64,000 nucleotides of DNA from Rhipicephalus microplus (GCF_043290135.1 NC_134702.1:188760491-188824490); one strand, 5' to 3'; shown: positions 44,718-56,325, counted from the stretch's first letter. The notes: generated from the letters alone by a model not told the origin. Program-made: numbers and translations.

Positions 44718-47700
44718 CTAAAATTCCTTCAGGTTCACCAGGGGTTCGACCCTGGAGAGCCATTCCGGAACAAAATCTTGTTGTTTGAGTATATCGATGT
44801 ACTGAGCAATGCTTTCGCGGAACAGCATGCGGGCCGGACGCCTGTCAGGGTCACAGTAGTATTCGACCATTCTTGCCCGCCATAGACAATGGAGGCCAAG
44901 CAGCATTATAAGATCGAAAGGCAGTTCCTTCTCTTTTTCTACTGTTAAAAACCTGATACCCAGTGAATGTAAGGGAAGTTCCTTTTTTAGAGTTCTCTGT
45001 AAAACATCCCAGAAGTATACCCCTTCCCAACAATGTAGAAAAACGTGATCTATTGTCTCCGGCTTTCGGCAGATAAAACAGTGCGAACCCCATGGCATAC
45101 AAAATCCCCTATCCTCTAAAAAAGTTTTAACCGGCTGTGTTCCGGAGTGTAATATAAAGAAAAAGCTTTTTGCACTAGACTGAATTTGCATTTTCTTAAC
45201 ACGCTTAAGAACATCATTGCCTTCTCCCCCGCTATTGATTAACCTATATATAGGGACAGGAAAAATCATGTCGCTTATGTCTTTATGTAATTTTTTTCGC
45301 CCGACCGAAGAAAGGTATTCATTGGAAAACCGAACTGACAAGAACCGGACACTGTCTGCAACTTCCTTAAAGAAACCTCGCGTAGCTCCCGGCATGCTTG
45401 CGGTGCTAACCACAAAGTTAGGCAGAACACGACAAAGGCGTAACTGACATACCGTTCTTAAGAAGGGGTGTTGAACATCTCGAAAGAAAATAAAACGATT
45501 AACTAGTGGTCGCACGAACAGATGCGACAGGCTTAGTCCCTCCTGTTTTACTCTTCGGAACAGATTTGTCCTACTACATTTTTCCCAAGTAGACCCCCCA
45601 CATAAACACAGCAAATATCCTATGCAGCTTTTGCACATGCACCCGTGAGCAACACAAAACCTGCATCACATACCATAATTTGCTCATTAAAATATGTTGC
45701 ATACAGTGGCTCTGGCGAACATTGAGAGACAGTTGCCATTCCACTGCGCTGTCCTTTCGCGTGTTTCTTTTATTTGTTAAGTCCAGTAATCATTGGTGTC
45801 TTTGTAGTGCTGGAAAGGCACGCCTAGATATTTTACAGGAGTATTAAACCAGTGAATGTTAGCATAGGTATCTGGGGTTGATGTCCAGTCTCCGTGCCAC
45901 AACCCCAGACACTTCACCCAACTAACCCGACTTCCTGTAATTTCTCCAAAACTTTTAACAACGGCAACTGTCTCTTGTACACTCTCTTTGGTGGTGCAAC
46001 ACACTGCTACATCATCAGCGTATGCCAAAACCTTTACCTCGGCGTCAAGCAGTATGAAACCACGGATGGTCTCGTTTTCTATTATTGCCAAGCATAAGCT
46101 CTCTATGTACAATGCAAACAAGAGTGGACTTGCCGGACATCCCTGGCGTACAGAACGTTCCAGCCTAATGGGAGACCCCCGGATCTTGTTAATAATTAGT
46201 CATGTAGTAGAGTTCTTATACGCCAAAACTATGCCCTCTGTAATCACCGATCCGACATTGACATGTTCAAGTATGGAGAATAACACATCTTGCGGAACAC
46301 AGTCAAAAGCCTTTTCTAAATCAAGCTGGAGGATCGCAACAGGAGAATCAAAAGCATCGCAACTCTCAAGGACACATCGCATTGTGTGTGTGTTCATCAA
46401 TATTGAGCGCCCCTTGATGCCACACGTTTGGTGCTCCCGAACTATTCCAGTGATTACGGACTGCAATCTACCTGCCAATACTTTCATGAGTATTTTGTAG
46501 TCAGTGTTGGTTAGCGAAATGGGCCTATATGAGGAAACTAGTTTTAATTTTGCTTTGTCATCCGTCTTAGGTATTAGAATAGTGTGCGTCTCGGCAAATG
46601 AAGGTGGTAACTCTTTGATTGCGTAGGCTTCCTTGAACACAGCTTGTAACACTGGTGAAACTTCTGTTTTAAAAGCTTTATACCACATCGCACCGAGACC
46701 GTCAGGCCCCGGCGACTTCCCAGCGGCGAGACTATCTATTGCATATTCAATTTCAGAAACGGTTAGAGGCCTCTCTAACGCTTCTTTCGTTTCGAGGGAT
46801 AATTGCGGCATCCGGCTCAAGAAAGTGTCCTTGAACTTCATAACATCTACTAATGCGGCTGCGAAGAGACCCTTGTAATACCAAAAGAAAGCTTCAGCGA
46901 TAGTGCTGTTTGTATTTAGCAGAATTTTATTTTCCTCTATTTCGTCGATGTGATTACGACGCGCTCGTGATTTCTCGATTCCAAGTGCGCGCTTGGTGGG
47001 AGTTTTCCCCATGGCCCACGCCTCTGCTCTCGCTCGAATGAGGACTCCTCTGTAGCGTTCCTGCTCTACTAGCTCAATTTGTCGTTTCACCGTTCGAATA
47101 TCTTCTTTATATGCACCGCGCTCCTTCCTTTCTAATGCTATCAATTTCTTAAGCGTTGTTCTGAGTTCATTTTCTTTCATTCTTTCTTGATATTTTAGAG
47201 TACTAGATCTCGATATGGCTTTCATTTTAACGCTTTGCTTCAAAAGCTCCCATTCCTCGCCAACATTAGACGCTCCGATCACTTTAATGTTCCTAATTCC
47301 CTCAATCACAAAATTATTAAAGATGTCATCCCGAAATAGTTTAGCGTTAAACTTCCATAAATCCCAACTAAATTTGTTTTCTTTTTGTTTAAGCCCCACG
47401 TTGCATTGTACAAGACAATGGTCAGAGAAAGAGACAGGTAAGACTGTGTAACTATTGCTTTTAGCTAGCATCTCCCCTGCCATGTATAAGCTATCAAGAC
47501 GTGCGTGACTGGTTCCCTGAAAATGCGTAAATCGAACTACGCGACCTGCTTCGAGGCACTCCGCAACATCATCCAGGTCGGATTCATTCAGCAAGTCATA
47601 GAGCACTTCAACACTTCTGTCTCGCACATGGCGGTTATTAATTCTATCTTTCGCGCTCAATACACAATTGAAATCCCCCAATAAAACAAGCTGTTTTGGT

Positions 47701-48125
47701 GTCCGTAAATGTTGCTTAATTAACGAAAAGAAAGTTTCACGGTCTGCCTCCACGTTCGGCGCATAGACACAAATGACGCGCCATTCAATTTCGCTAGTAC
47801 TAAAATCACAAGTCACTGTTCTACCAGAGTCACAAGAAAAGTGACTTTCAACAATCAATCCCGGAATATTTTTAACAAAAAGAACACAACCGGCCGAAGT
47901 TCCATTTGCGTGACTAACTATGGCATAATATTTAGACGTAAACCGCAGCATCATGCTCCGGGTCTCCTCCTCACCTTCCACCTTTGTCTCCTGCACGGCT
48001 AACACGCCAATATCTTGGTCAATTAACAGGCGATACACTTGAGCCTGCTTTTTCCTGGAGGCCAAACCTCGGACATTTAAGGTTGCAAAGCTCAATGCCC
48101 AGTGACTAGCCATCGTTACTCGCAA
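44718..48125 (-). pseudogene. Copy B ORF2 (endonuclease, RT, C-terminal zinc finger)
   Basis: One frame of 1,135 codons with about five nonsense codons: TGA at 46200-46202, TAA at 45777-45779, and three more between 45690 and 45670. Endonuclease blocks: LNVRGLA, VQETKVEGEE, YAPNVEAD, LLGDFNCVLS and SFSDHCL. RT blocks: AGKSPGPDGLGAMWYK, ILIPKTDD, YRPISLTNTDYKILMKVL, LDLEKAFDCVPQ and the catalytic LAYADDVAV. The C-terminal finger CFICRKPETIDHVFLHC (CX2CX7HX4C) is the zf-RVT type seen in Tx1/L1-like proteins. It would nick the tRNA-Ala target and prime reverse transcription; this copy is dead but well preserved. Confidence 0.9.
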
Positions 48126-48182
48126 AAAAAAGGAGGGGGTAGGCCCGGAGCATGGTGCTTACCGTGTACGTCTAGCTCCCTG

Positions 48183-49400
48183 CTAGACGTCTCCGGGGCC
48201 ATCCGGTGGTCCGGCATCAGTTAGCTGCTGGTCCCTTGGAGTGCCAACCGGTCGGTCCACAGGTAAATTGGACCTCGCTCTGAGGCCCGAGCGCCGTCCC
48301 GGTGTCGCCTTCGCTGGTGGTCCCTCAACTTTGCCCTCGTGAGCAGTGCCCGCAGATTGCTCCAGCGAACGCTTGACCGCCGAGCTCGTGTTGATCCCGC
48401 GGGTCGTTCCGTGCGCTGGCATGTCGCGTCCTCTTGCCGCCTGCGTCGACATGTCCACCAATTGGCTTTGTGCGTCTTCAGTGGAATTCTCTTAGCTGAT
48501 GTCCGCCTCAGCCGTTTCTTTCTCCTCGGGTTCCGACGCTGTATCGTAATCTTCAGGCGAAACCAGCCCGCGTTCAACCAGGGAATTAGCCGCGTCTCCT
48601 GCCCCCTTAGCCGCGTCTTCCGCCTCAGCGGCGTCCATTGTCTGCTCTTCGATCTCATCGCACGTTGCAGCGCTCGTAACTGCTGCATACGACCGGACGC
48701 ACTGAGCGTCTCGATGTCCAAATCGCCGACGAAATGAACACCGTGGCACCCTGCAGTCTCGCCGTACATGACCAGTCCCTTTTCACCGCAAGCATTGCAT
48801 AGGCCTGCCCGGTGCCACAAGCAGGGCCAATTCCCCTGCAACGCGCACTTGGTGCGGAAGGTCCTCCACCGTAACTCCACTCTTTAACTTGAGTAGCACG
48901 GTTCTCGTCGTCGACGCTTTGTCGCTGACGCCGTCGACTCTCCAGCGCTCTCGATTCACTTCGACAACATTGCCGAAAGCCGCGAACGCCGTCCGCACAT
49001 CCTCATCGGCGACTCCGTAAAGCAGCCAATGAAGACGCAGTTTTATCTGCCGGTCCTGGGGATCAACGATGAGACACCGGTGTCCCTTCACCTGAAGTTC
49101 CTTGAAGCCCAGCAGTTTCTTCGTCGCGTCTTCTCCGTTCAGTGTAACCGCCCAGACGTGATTAATCTGGTACGCTCCGAGTGCTATGATGTCCGTTAGC
49201 ACTCCCGTGGGGCCCAACGCGTCTCTGAAGTCTTCAACCCTGTAGGGTCTCGCTCGAACGTCTCCGTGCAAAAACACAGTATTTAAGGCAACGCGTCCTG
49301 TTGGCAGATGAGGCAGAATCACTTGGTATTCTTCAGTTGACCTGTTACCGCGGCCCTCAAGGGCTGCTGAAGCCGCTCCGACGGAGCCCTGCATCCTGCG
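48183..49400 (-). pseudogene. Copy B ORF1 (RNA-binding protein with CCHC knuckles)
   Basis: One frame of about 400 codons runs from the LINE 5' end to 48183 with two nonsense codons. The N-terminal part has VILPHLPTGRVALNTVFLHG and GRPMQCLR; RLHWLLYGVADEDVRTAFAA looks like an RNA-recognition fold. A TGA at 48783-48785 replaces the second Cys of the first knuckle (CLR-stop-KGTGHVRRDC). The second knuckle CSFRRRFGHRDAQC also has Cys replaced by Arg. A TAA at 48492-48494 precedes a basic, Pro/Gly-rich tail. A start at the first internal ATG (near 49394) is my choice, because the longer frame begins within the tRNA sequence. Confidence 0.8.
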
Positions 49401-49724
49401 TCCGTTCACTACCGTGGCCGAAAGCAGAATCACCACTGAGCTACACCCCCTTTACATCCGGAGCACTCATTAACGAGTTTCTTGGTGCTCTTCAGATTGT
49501 TCTAAAAATGAAATAATTCATTAGTTGAATTATACAAAATCATCTCGTCATTGCTGCCTGATACAGTTTTTTTATCATTGAGGAAAGCCGCATATTTTTA
49601 TATTCAAAGAAAATGGCAGCGCCGTTCGATGAAATGTATTTCATGATATGCGCACCGGTAACTCGTGGAGCCGTAGTATTACAACAGGCAGTAAAAAAAG
49701 ATACCGCTAAAGTCGAGAGCGATA

Positions 49725-49796
49725 TGGAGGTGCCGGGGTGTGAACCCGGGACTTCTCACATGCAAAGCGAGCGCTCTACCACTGAGCTACACCCCC
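49725..49796 (-). tRNA. tRNA-Ala(UGC)-like head
   Basis: All four stems pair. Acceptor GGGGGTG/CACCTCC with G3:U70, anticodon loop TTTGCAT, discriminator A. T-loop TTCACAC carries C at position 58, weakening the B box. A T7 run lies at 49693-49699, 25 nt downstream. Functional status unknown. Confidence 0.5.
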
Positions 49797-50070
49797 GTTA
49801 CATCAGGAGCACTCATTCACGAGTTTCTTGGTGCTCATCAGCTTGTTCTAACAATGAAATAATCAATTAGTTGAAATAAACAAAATCATCTCGTCATTGC
49901 TGCCTCATACAGTGTTTTCATCATTGAGGAAAGCCGCATATTTCTTTAGTCAAAGAAAATGGCAGCGCTGTTCGATGAAATGTAGTTCATGATATGCGCA
50001 CCGGTAACACGTGGTGCCGTAGTATTACAACAGGCAATAAAAAAACATACCGCTAAAGTCGAGAGCGGTT

Positions 50071-50142
50071 TGGAGGTGCCGGGGTGTGAACCCGGGACTT
50101 CTCACATGCAAAGCGAGCGCTCTACCACTGAGCTACACCCCC
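50071..50142 (-). tRNA. tRNA-Ala(UGC)-like head
   Basis: Same sequence class as 49725-49796: stems paired, G3:U70, UGC anticodon, T-loop TTCACAC with C58. The downstream T-run is followed by GTATG instead of GTATC. Confidence 0.5.
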
Positions 50143-50416
50143 GTTACATCTGGAGCACTCATTCACTAGTTTCTTGGTGCTCATCAGCTTGTTATAACAA
50201 TAAAATAATCAATTAGTTGAAATAAACAAAATCATCTCGTCATTGCTGCGTGATACAGTTTTTTCACCATTGAGGAAAGCCGCATATTTCTATGTTCAAA
50301 GAAAATGGCAGCGCTGTTCGATGAAATGTATTTCATGATATGCGCACCGGTAACACGTGGTGCCGTAGTATTACAACAGGCAATAAAAAAAGATACCGCT
50401 AAAGTCGAGAGCGGTT

Positions 50417-50488
50417 TGGAGGTGCCGGGGTGTGAACCCGGGACTTCTCACATGCAAAGCGAGCGCTCTACCACTGAGCTACACCCCC
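50417..50488 (-). tRNA. tRNA-Ala(UGC)-like head
   Basis: Identical layout to the preceding unit, with paired stems, G3:U70, UGC anticodon, C58 in the T-loop, and a T7 run 25 nt downstream. Confidence 0.5.
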
Positions 50489-50762
50489 GTTACATCTGGA
50501 GCACTCATTCACTAGTTTCTTTGTGCTCATCAGCTTGTTATAACAATAAAATAATCAATTAGTTGAAATAAACAAAATCATCTCGTCATTGCTGCGTGAT
50601 ACAGTTTTTTCATCATTGAGGAAAGCCGCATATTTCTATGTTCAAAGAAAATGGCAGCGCTGTTCGATGAAATGTAGTTCATGATATGCGCACCGGTAAC
50701 ACGTGGTGCCGTAGTATTACAACAGGCAATAAAAAAAGATACCGCTAAAGTCGAGAGCGGTT

Positions 50763-50834
50763 TGGAGGTGCCGGGGTGTGAACCCACGACTTCTCACATG
50801 CAAAGCGAGCGCTCTACCACTGAGCTACACCCCC
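50763..50834 (-). pseudogene. tRNA-Ala(UGC)-like head with damaged T stem
   Basis: The T stem reads CGTGG instead of CCGGG, giving two mismatches, in addition to C58. The other arms are intact. Confidence 0.5.
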
Positions 50835-51108
50835 GTTACATCTGGAGCACTCATTCACTAGTTTCTTGGTGCTCATCAGCTTGTTATAACAATAAAATAA
50901 TCAATTAGTTGAAATAAACAAAATCATCTCGTCATTGCTGCGTGATACAGTTTTTTCATCATTGAGGAAAGCCGCATATTTCTATGTTCAAAGAAAATGG
51001 CAGCGCTGTTCGATGAAATGTATTTCATGATATGCGCACCGGTAACTCGTGGTGCCGTAGTATTACAACAGGCAATTAAAAAAGATACCGCTAAAGTCGA
51101 GAGCGATT

Positions 51109-51180
51109 TGGAGGTGCCGGGGTGTGAACCCGGGACTTCTCACATGCAAAGCGAGCGCTCTACCACTGAGCTACACCCCC
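51109..51180 (-). tRNA. tRNA-Ala(UGC)-like head
   Basis: Paired stems, G3:U70, UGC anticodon, TTCACAC T-loop with C58, T-run about 25 nt downstream. Confidence 0.5.
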
Positions 51181-51454
51181 GTTACATCTGGAGCACTCAT
51201 TCACGAGTTTCTTGGGACTCATCAGCTTTTTCTAACAATAAAATAATCAATTAGTTGACATAAACAAAATCATCTCGTCATTGCTACGTGATGGAGTTTT
51301 TTCATCATTGAGGAAAGCCGCATGTTTATATAGTCAAAGAAAATGGCAGCGCTGTTCGATGAAATGTATTTCATGATATGCGCACCGGTAACTCGTGGTG
51401 CCGTAGTATTAAAACAGGCAATAAAAAAAGATACCGCTAAAGTCGAGAGCGGTT

Positions 51455-51523
51455 TGGAGGTGCCGGGGAGTGAACCCGGGACTTCTCACATGCAAAGCGA
51501 GCGCTCTACCACTGAGCTACACC
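51455..51523 (-). pseudogene. tRNA-Ala head interrupted by LINE copy C
   Basis: Lacks the first three G because the LINE 3' poly(A) joins at tRNA position 4 (AAAAAAAGGTGTAGC on the minus strand). T-loop TTCACTC has C58. Confidence 0.75.
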
Positions 51524-54500
51524 TTTTTTTCTTTATTGCCTGCTTAGACGTACGCATAGAAACACAAATACAGTCAGGGATCAAAAGTAATAATGCAAGG
51601 CACATAAGACATAGATACATAAATGGGCATGGGTAAAAGGAGCAACCAAACTTTGGCTGGCGTGTGATGGCTAAAATCGTCTCATGTTCATGAGTGGCTC
51701 GATCCTCGATACCCATTCAGGTATCGGATCTAAAGATTTATGTGCTTCCAGGAACCTGCCCACTTATTCGCGGAAATACTCGTGTGCTAATCTTGCATCT
51801 ATATCTACATGTCGTGCGGCCATGCAGGCCTTCCATATGCAGTGCAAACCCAGTAGCATAACAGCATCAAACGGGACACCTTCTTCGTTGTCCACAGTTA
51901 GGTAACGAATTCCTTGTGGGTCTAAAGGGAGGTCTTTCTTTAGCGTTCTTTGTGATATATCCCAGAAAAACACGCCTTCCCAGCATTCTAAGAAGACTTG
52001 CTCAATGGTTTCGGGCTTTCTACATAAGAAACAGTGCACTCCCCATGGTACATACATTCCTTTTTCCTGTAGCCATGTTTTTACCTCTAGTGTCCCGGTG
52101 TGCAATCTGAGGAAAAAGGACTTGGCTCCTGGAGCTACACACATATGTTTGACACGCTTCAGGACATCACTTCCAGACTTGGCACTATATATTGTGCGAT
52201 ACAAAGGCACGGGGAGTAGTATATCCACAAGATTTTTGTATAGCTTCCTTCGTTTCACTCCCGCCAGATATTCGCATGAGAATCGAGCACGCAAGAACTT
52301 ATAAGCCATCACAACCTCCTTCAAAAAAACCGAAAACCCCGCCTTCAATACATTCGGTGGATACCACAAAGTCCGGCACAAGTTTGCAAAGTCTGAGCTG
52401 TAATACAGTGCGCAAAAAAGGGTCCTTCACATCCCTAAGGAAGCAGAACCGGTTCACTATTTGCCTCAGAAATAAGTGCGACAGGCCAAGACCTCCATCA
52501 CGTACACGTCGGAACAAGTTGGTGCGGCTCGTCCTCTCCCAAATTGATCCCCAAACAAAAACAGCCAGAATTCTGTGGAGCTTTTGTATGTTAATGCGTG
52601 AGCAGTGCAAAACACTCAACACATACCAAAGTTTAGTAATGAAAAACACATTACACACCGTGTTACGAGCAAACATGTACAATTCCGAGCCTTTTGTCCT
52701 CTCAGCCCTTCCACGCATTTCCGCTACTTGGTTCTGCCAGTATGGTTCACTGTCACGGTAAAACTCTAAAGGGGCGCCTAGGTATTTCGTGGGAGTGGAA
52801 ACCCATTGAATATTGGCAAAGGTACTGGGTTTCATTGTCCATGCTCCATGCCAGACTCCGAGGCTCTTGCCCCAGTTAACTGCACTGCCACTAGTAACAC
52901 AATAACGCTTCACAATTTCCACAGTTTTCATGATACTGGCGTGGTCCCCACAAAACACCGCGATGTCGTCCGCATAAGCAAGTAGTTTTACCTCCGCTTG
53001 CTGCATTTTAAAGCCATTGATACAGTTAGCCCGTATGACGCTGAGGCACAAGGGCTCGATATATAAAGCGAAAAGTAACGGCGATAGTGGGCATTCCTGG
53101 CGCACCGACCGCTGCACTTCGATAAGCTCTCCTACTGACTTATTTATTATCAGCCTTGTCGTGCAACCCCTGTATGCCATGGCAACACCTTCCATAATAA
53201 CAGATCCTACGTTCACGTACTCCAGAATGGCAAATAGTATGTCGTGCGGTACCCGGTCGAACGCCTTTTCCAGATCCAACTGGAGAATTGCGACCTTCTT
53301 GCACAATACGTCACAACACTCTAGTTTGCTTCTCGCCGTATGAATGTTCGTGAAAATGGTACGTTCCTTGATACCGCACGTTTGGTGTGGTCCAACAATA
53401 TCTTTCATTACTGTTTGCAGTCTTTTAGCCAACACTTTCATGAATATCTTATAGTCGACGTTCGCTAAGCTGATAGGGCGATATGCTGTTGCCCGCTTTA
53501 ATGTGTCGCGATCATCTGTTTTCGGGATAAGAACTGTGTGTGTGGACAGGAATGAAGGTGGTAGTCGTTTGCGCTCATATGCATCGTCTAATATGGCAGC
53601 CAGTATAGGGGCTACTTCGTACTTGAACGCCTTATAAAAATCGGCTCCTAGCCCGTCGGGCCCGGGAGATTTCCCACGTTTCAAATCGTCTATCTCCACC
53701 GCAATCTCATCGGCCGTAATACGGCGCTCTAACATTTCCTTTGAGCTATCGTCAATCTTTGGCATTAAAGGCATGAATTCCCTCTCGAAACCTTCCGCGT
53801 CCACCGGGCAACGCGCGAACAGCTTTCTGTAGAACGCTGTGAACACGTGTTCGATGCCGCTCTGTTCATATAAGATAACACCGTCTTGTTCTACTTCGTG
53901 AATCTCGTTCCGGCGGGCCCACTTTTTTTCCTTTGCGAGGGCTCTTTTAGTTGGCGCCTCGCCTGTTATCGTTGCTTCTACTCTAGCTCGCACCAACGCC
54001 CCCCGATAGCGTTCGATATCAGCCTGCTCAAGTTTTTTCTTCAGTGTGTTAATGTCGTCTTTGAACATCCCAGGCGATAGGCTTTCTTCATAAGTTAGCA
54101 TTTGCAAGCTTTGCCGCAGGTTTTCCTCGTATTTATTCTTTTCGTGCTTTAAAGCGCTGGCTCGTTCAAGTGCCTTCAATTTAGCTGTTTGCTTAAATGT
54201 TTCCCATTTCTCACATATTGTTGTGTTTGTCTGGTTCTTTATCTCTTCGAGCAGGGCTAACACTTTCTCACAGAAAACATCATCCTCCAAAATTTTAGCA
54301 TTAAGTTTCCATAATTCCCACGCAAACTTATTTCGGTTTTTCGCTTTGTTATTAACATCGAACATGACTAGACAGTGGTCACTGAATGACACTGACTGCA
54401 CACGATGTTCTTGCGCAAGTGCTATCAATTCAGCCGGAACGTACACTCTGTCCAGTCGGGCGTGGCTGGCTGCTTGGAAATGCGTGAAGCGCACAATGCG

Positions 54501-54994
54501 GTCGCATTCCAATCAGTCTGCCGCGTCCTCAAGCCCGTATTCATCAATTAATTCGCGAAGCTCAGCCGTGCTGGCGTCTCTATACGCTGTACCACTTGAT
54601 TTATCACGCGCTGCCAGTACACAATTAAAGTCCCCCATCAGTACCAGGTTCCTTTCGACGTTGCAGTAATTTCTGACACTCTCGAAGAAATGTCTTCGTT
54701 CGTCGAGCAAATTAAAAGCATAAAGGCATATCACTCGCCATTCAACTGAACCATAACTAAAATCACACAAAACAATGCGCCCCGCCAAGTCTGACCTCAC
54801 GCCTCTCACTTCAAGGCCTGGGTGTTGGCGCACAAAAAGAACGCACCCCGCGGATTGCCCTATGGCGTGACTCACACCCGCGTAGTACATTGACATGAAA
54901 GGTAGCACCATACTCTTGGTCTCATCATCACTTCCAATTTCGGTTTCTTGTATGGCAATGATGTCTAAATCGTGTTCGATCACCAGTCTATACA
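51524..54994 (-). mobile_element. Tx1-like LINE copy C, 5'-truncated, in a tRNA-Ala head
   Basis: The 16-bp duplication ACCACTGAGCTACACC lies at 51508-51523 and 54995-55010. The element starts inside the endonuclease domain of ORF2 (at LYRLVIEHDLD, equivalent to VYRLLIDQDIG in copy B), so ORF1 is absent: a classic 5' truncation of target-primed reverse transcription. The 3' end GCAGGCAATAAAGAAA parallels ACAGGTAATAAAGAAA in copy B. The protein differs from copy B at many positions, so B and C were separate insertions from different sources. Confidence 0.92.
51674..54994 (-). pseudogene. Copy C ORF2 (endonuclease part, RT, C-terminal finger)
   Basis: The frame is open from the 5' truncation through the endonuclease (IIAIQETEIG, LMGDFNCVLA, SFSDHCL) and RT (GKSPGPDGLGADFYKAF, RPISLANVDYKIFMKVLA, QLDLEKAFDRVPHD, VRQECPLSPLLFALY, catalytic LAYADDIAV). 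The exception is one TGA at 54513-54515, aligned with a Cys codon in copy B. A one-base slip at the A7 run 52323-52329 moves the C-terminus into another frame (52381-51764). There the finger reads CFLCRKPETIEQVFLEC, with Gln where copy B has His. A stop at 51764 precedes the last WVSRIEPLMNMRRF residues. The longest open piece (54512-52299, 737 codons) keeps every RT motif. Confidence 0.9.
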
Positions 54995-55286
54995 ACCACT
55001 GAGCTACACCCCCGTTACAACTGGAGCACTCATTCACGAGTTTCTTGGTGCTCATCAGCTTGTTCTAACAATAAAATAATCAATTAGTTGACATAAACAA
55101 AATCATCTCGTCATTGCTACGTGATACAGTTTTTTCATCATTGAGGAAAGCCGCATATTTCTATAGTCAAAGAAAATGGCAGCGCTGTTCGATGAAATGT
55201 ATTTCATGATATGCGCACCGGTAACTCGTGGTGCCGTGGTATTACAACAGGCAATAAAAAAGATACCGCTAAAGTCGAGAGCGGTA

Positions 55287-55358
55287 TGGAGGTGCCGGGG
55301 TGTGAACCCGGGACTTCTCACATGCAAAGCGAGCGCTCTACCACTGAGATACACCCCC
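55287..55358 (-). pseudogene. tRNA-Ala(UGC)-like head
   Basis: The A-box side reads GTATCTCAG (C11 changed to T, leaving a T-G pair), and the T-loop has C58. Acceptor and anticodon arms are intact. Confidence 0.5.
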
Positions 55359-55631
55359 GTTACATCTGGAGCACTCATTCACTAGTTTCTTGGTGCTCAT
55401 CAGCTTGTTATAACAATAAAATAATCAATTATTGAAATAAACAAACTCATCTCGTCATTGCTGCGTGATACAGTTTTTTCATCATTGAGGAAAGCCGCAT
55501 ATTTTTATAGTCAAAGAAAATGGCAGCGCTGTTCGATGAAATGTATTTCATAATATGCGCACCGGTAACTCGTGGTGCCGTAGTATTACAACAGGCAATA
55601 AAAAAAGATACCGCTAAAGTCGAGAGCGGTT

Positions 55632-55703
55632 TGGAGGTGCCGGGGTGTGAACCCGGGACTTCTCACATGCAAAGCGAGCGCTCTACCACTGAGCTACACC
55701 CCC
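55632..55703 (-). tRNA. tRNA-Ala(UGC)-like head
   Basis: Stems paired, G3:U70 and UGC anticodon retained, T-loop TTCACAC with C58, T7 run about 25 nt downstream. Confidence 0.5.
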
Positions 55704-55977
55704 GTTACATCCGGAGCACTCATTCACGAGTTTCTTGGTGCTCATCAGTTTGTTCTAACAATAAGATAATCAATTAGTTGAAATAAACAAGATCATCTCG
55801 TCATTGCTGCGTGATACACTTTTTTCATCATTGAGGAAAGCCGCATATTTCTATAGTCAAAGAAAATGGCAGCGCTGTTCGATGAAATGTATTTCATGAT
55901 ATGCGCACCGGTAACACGTGGTGCCGTAGTATTACAACAGGCAATAAAAAAAGATACCGCTAAAATTGAGAGCGATT

Positions 55978-56049
55978 TGGAGGTGCCGGGGATTGAACCC
56001 GGGACTTCTCACATGCAAAGCGAGCGCTCTACCACTGAGCTACACCCCC
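55978..56049 (-). tRNA. Structurally intact tRNA-Ala(UGC)
   Basis: Acceptor GGGGGTG/CACCTCC with G3:U70 (the alanine identity pair), U8-A9, D stem GCTC/GAGC, anticodon stem CTCGC/GTGAG around TTTGCAT, T stem CCGGG/CCCGG with TTCAATC, discriminator A. No mismatches beyond G-U. The A box is TAGCTCAGTGG and the B box GGTTCAATCCC. T7 at 55946-55952 could end a Pol III transcript. Closely resembles metazoan tRNA-Ala(UGC). It may be a real gene or a satellite copy; sequence alone cannot decide. Confidence 0.65.
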
Positions 56050-56126
56050 GTTACATCCGGAGCACTCATTCACGAATTTCTTGGTGCTCATCAGCTTGTT
56101 CTAACAATAAAATAATCAATTAGTTG

Positions 56127-56290
56127 TGTGATGACGTTTATTCGAGCCGAGAAGTCGCAACGAGGTCGCAACGGAAAGTGGGCGTACGGCCAGTCTGGCA
56201 AAGGCGGCACAAAACTCTCGCGCAAGCAGAGCACGGGCTTTTTGTTGTCTTCCGAAGGCGCATACGCGTTGGGGCGTATGCTCCACTACA
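56127..56290 (-). repeat. Gypsy-2 LTR (3' LTR in element orientation)
   Basis: 164 bp, TGTGATGACG to CTCCACTACA on the plus strand. Preceded inside by GGGGGTAT on the minus strand, a modest polypurine candidate. Confidence 0.95.
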
Positions 56291-56325
56291 ATACCCCCGG
56301 GGTGAAGGGTAGCCAACCTGGCGAC

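Larger units (their letters stand above)
44598..49431 (-). mobile_element. Tx1-like LINE copy B, near full length, in a tRNA-Ala head
   Basis: The 19-bp duplication ACCACTGAGCTACACCCCC lies at 44578-44596 and 49432-49450. Reading the minus strand: 5' end ATTCTGCTTTCGG, ORF1 with CCHC knuckles, ORF2 with endonuclease, RT and a Cys/His C-terminal finger, a 3' UTR of about 115 bp, and the end AATAAAGAAAAAAAA. ORF1 CCHC plus the RT style (YRPISLTNTDYKILMKVLA, then QTCGIKGRSI) fit the Tx1 clade, known to include target-specific LINEs. Both ORFs stay in frame but contain nonsense codons, so decay has been mainly by substitution. Confidence 0.9.
49432..51523 (-). repeat. tRNA-Ala satellite block between LINE copies B and C
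   Basis: Six units of 346 bp. The first begins with the 19-nt target duplication of copy B and the last head is interrupted by copy C. Spacers are of the younger type (ATGGCAGCGCTGTTCGATGA). Five of six heads have the TTCACAC T-loop with A58 changed to C. Confidence 0.95.
54995..56126 (-). repeat. tRNA-Ala satellite block between LINE copy C and Gypsy-2
   Basis: A partial head (the LINE target duplication) followed by three complete heads at 346-bp spacing. It ends inside a spacer at GTTG (56123-56126), where the Gypsy LTR begins. Confidence 0.95.

Noticed and set aside
44718..48125. Host reverse transcriptase or telomerase gene
   Set aside because: Endonuclease, RT, C-terminal finger, poly(A) end and target duplication define a LINE; stops show decay.
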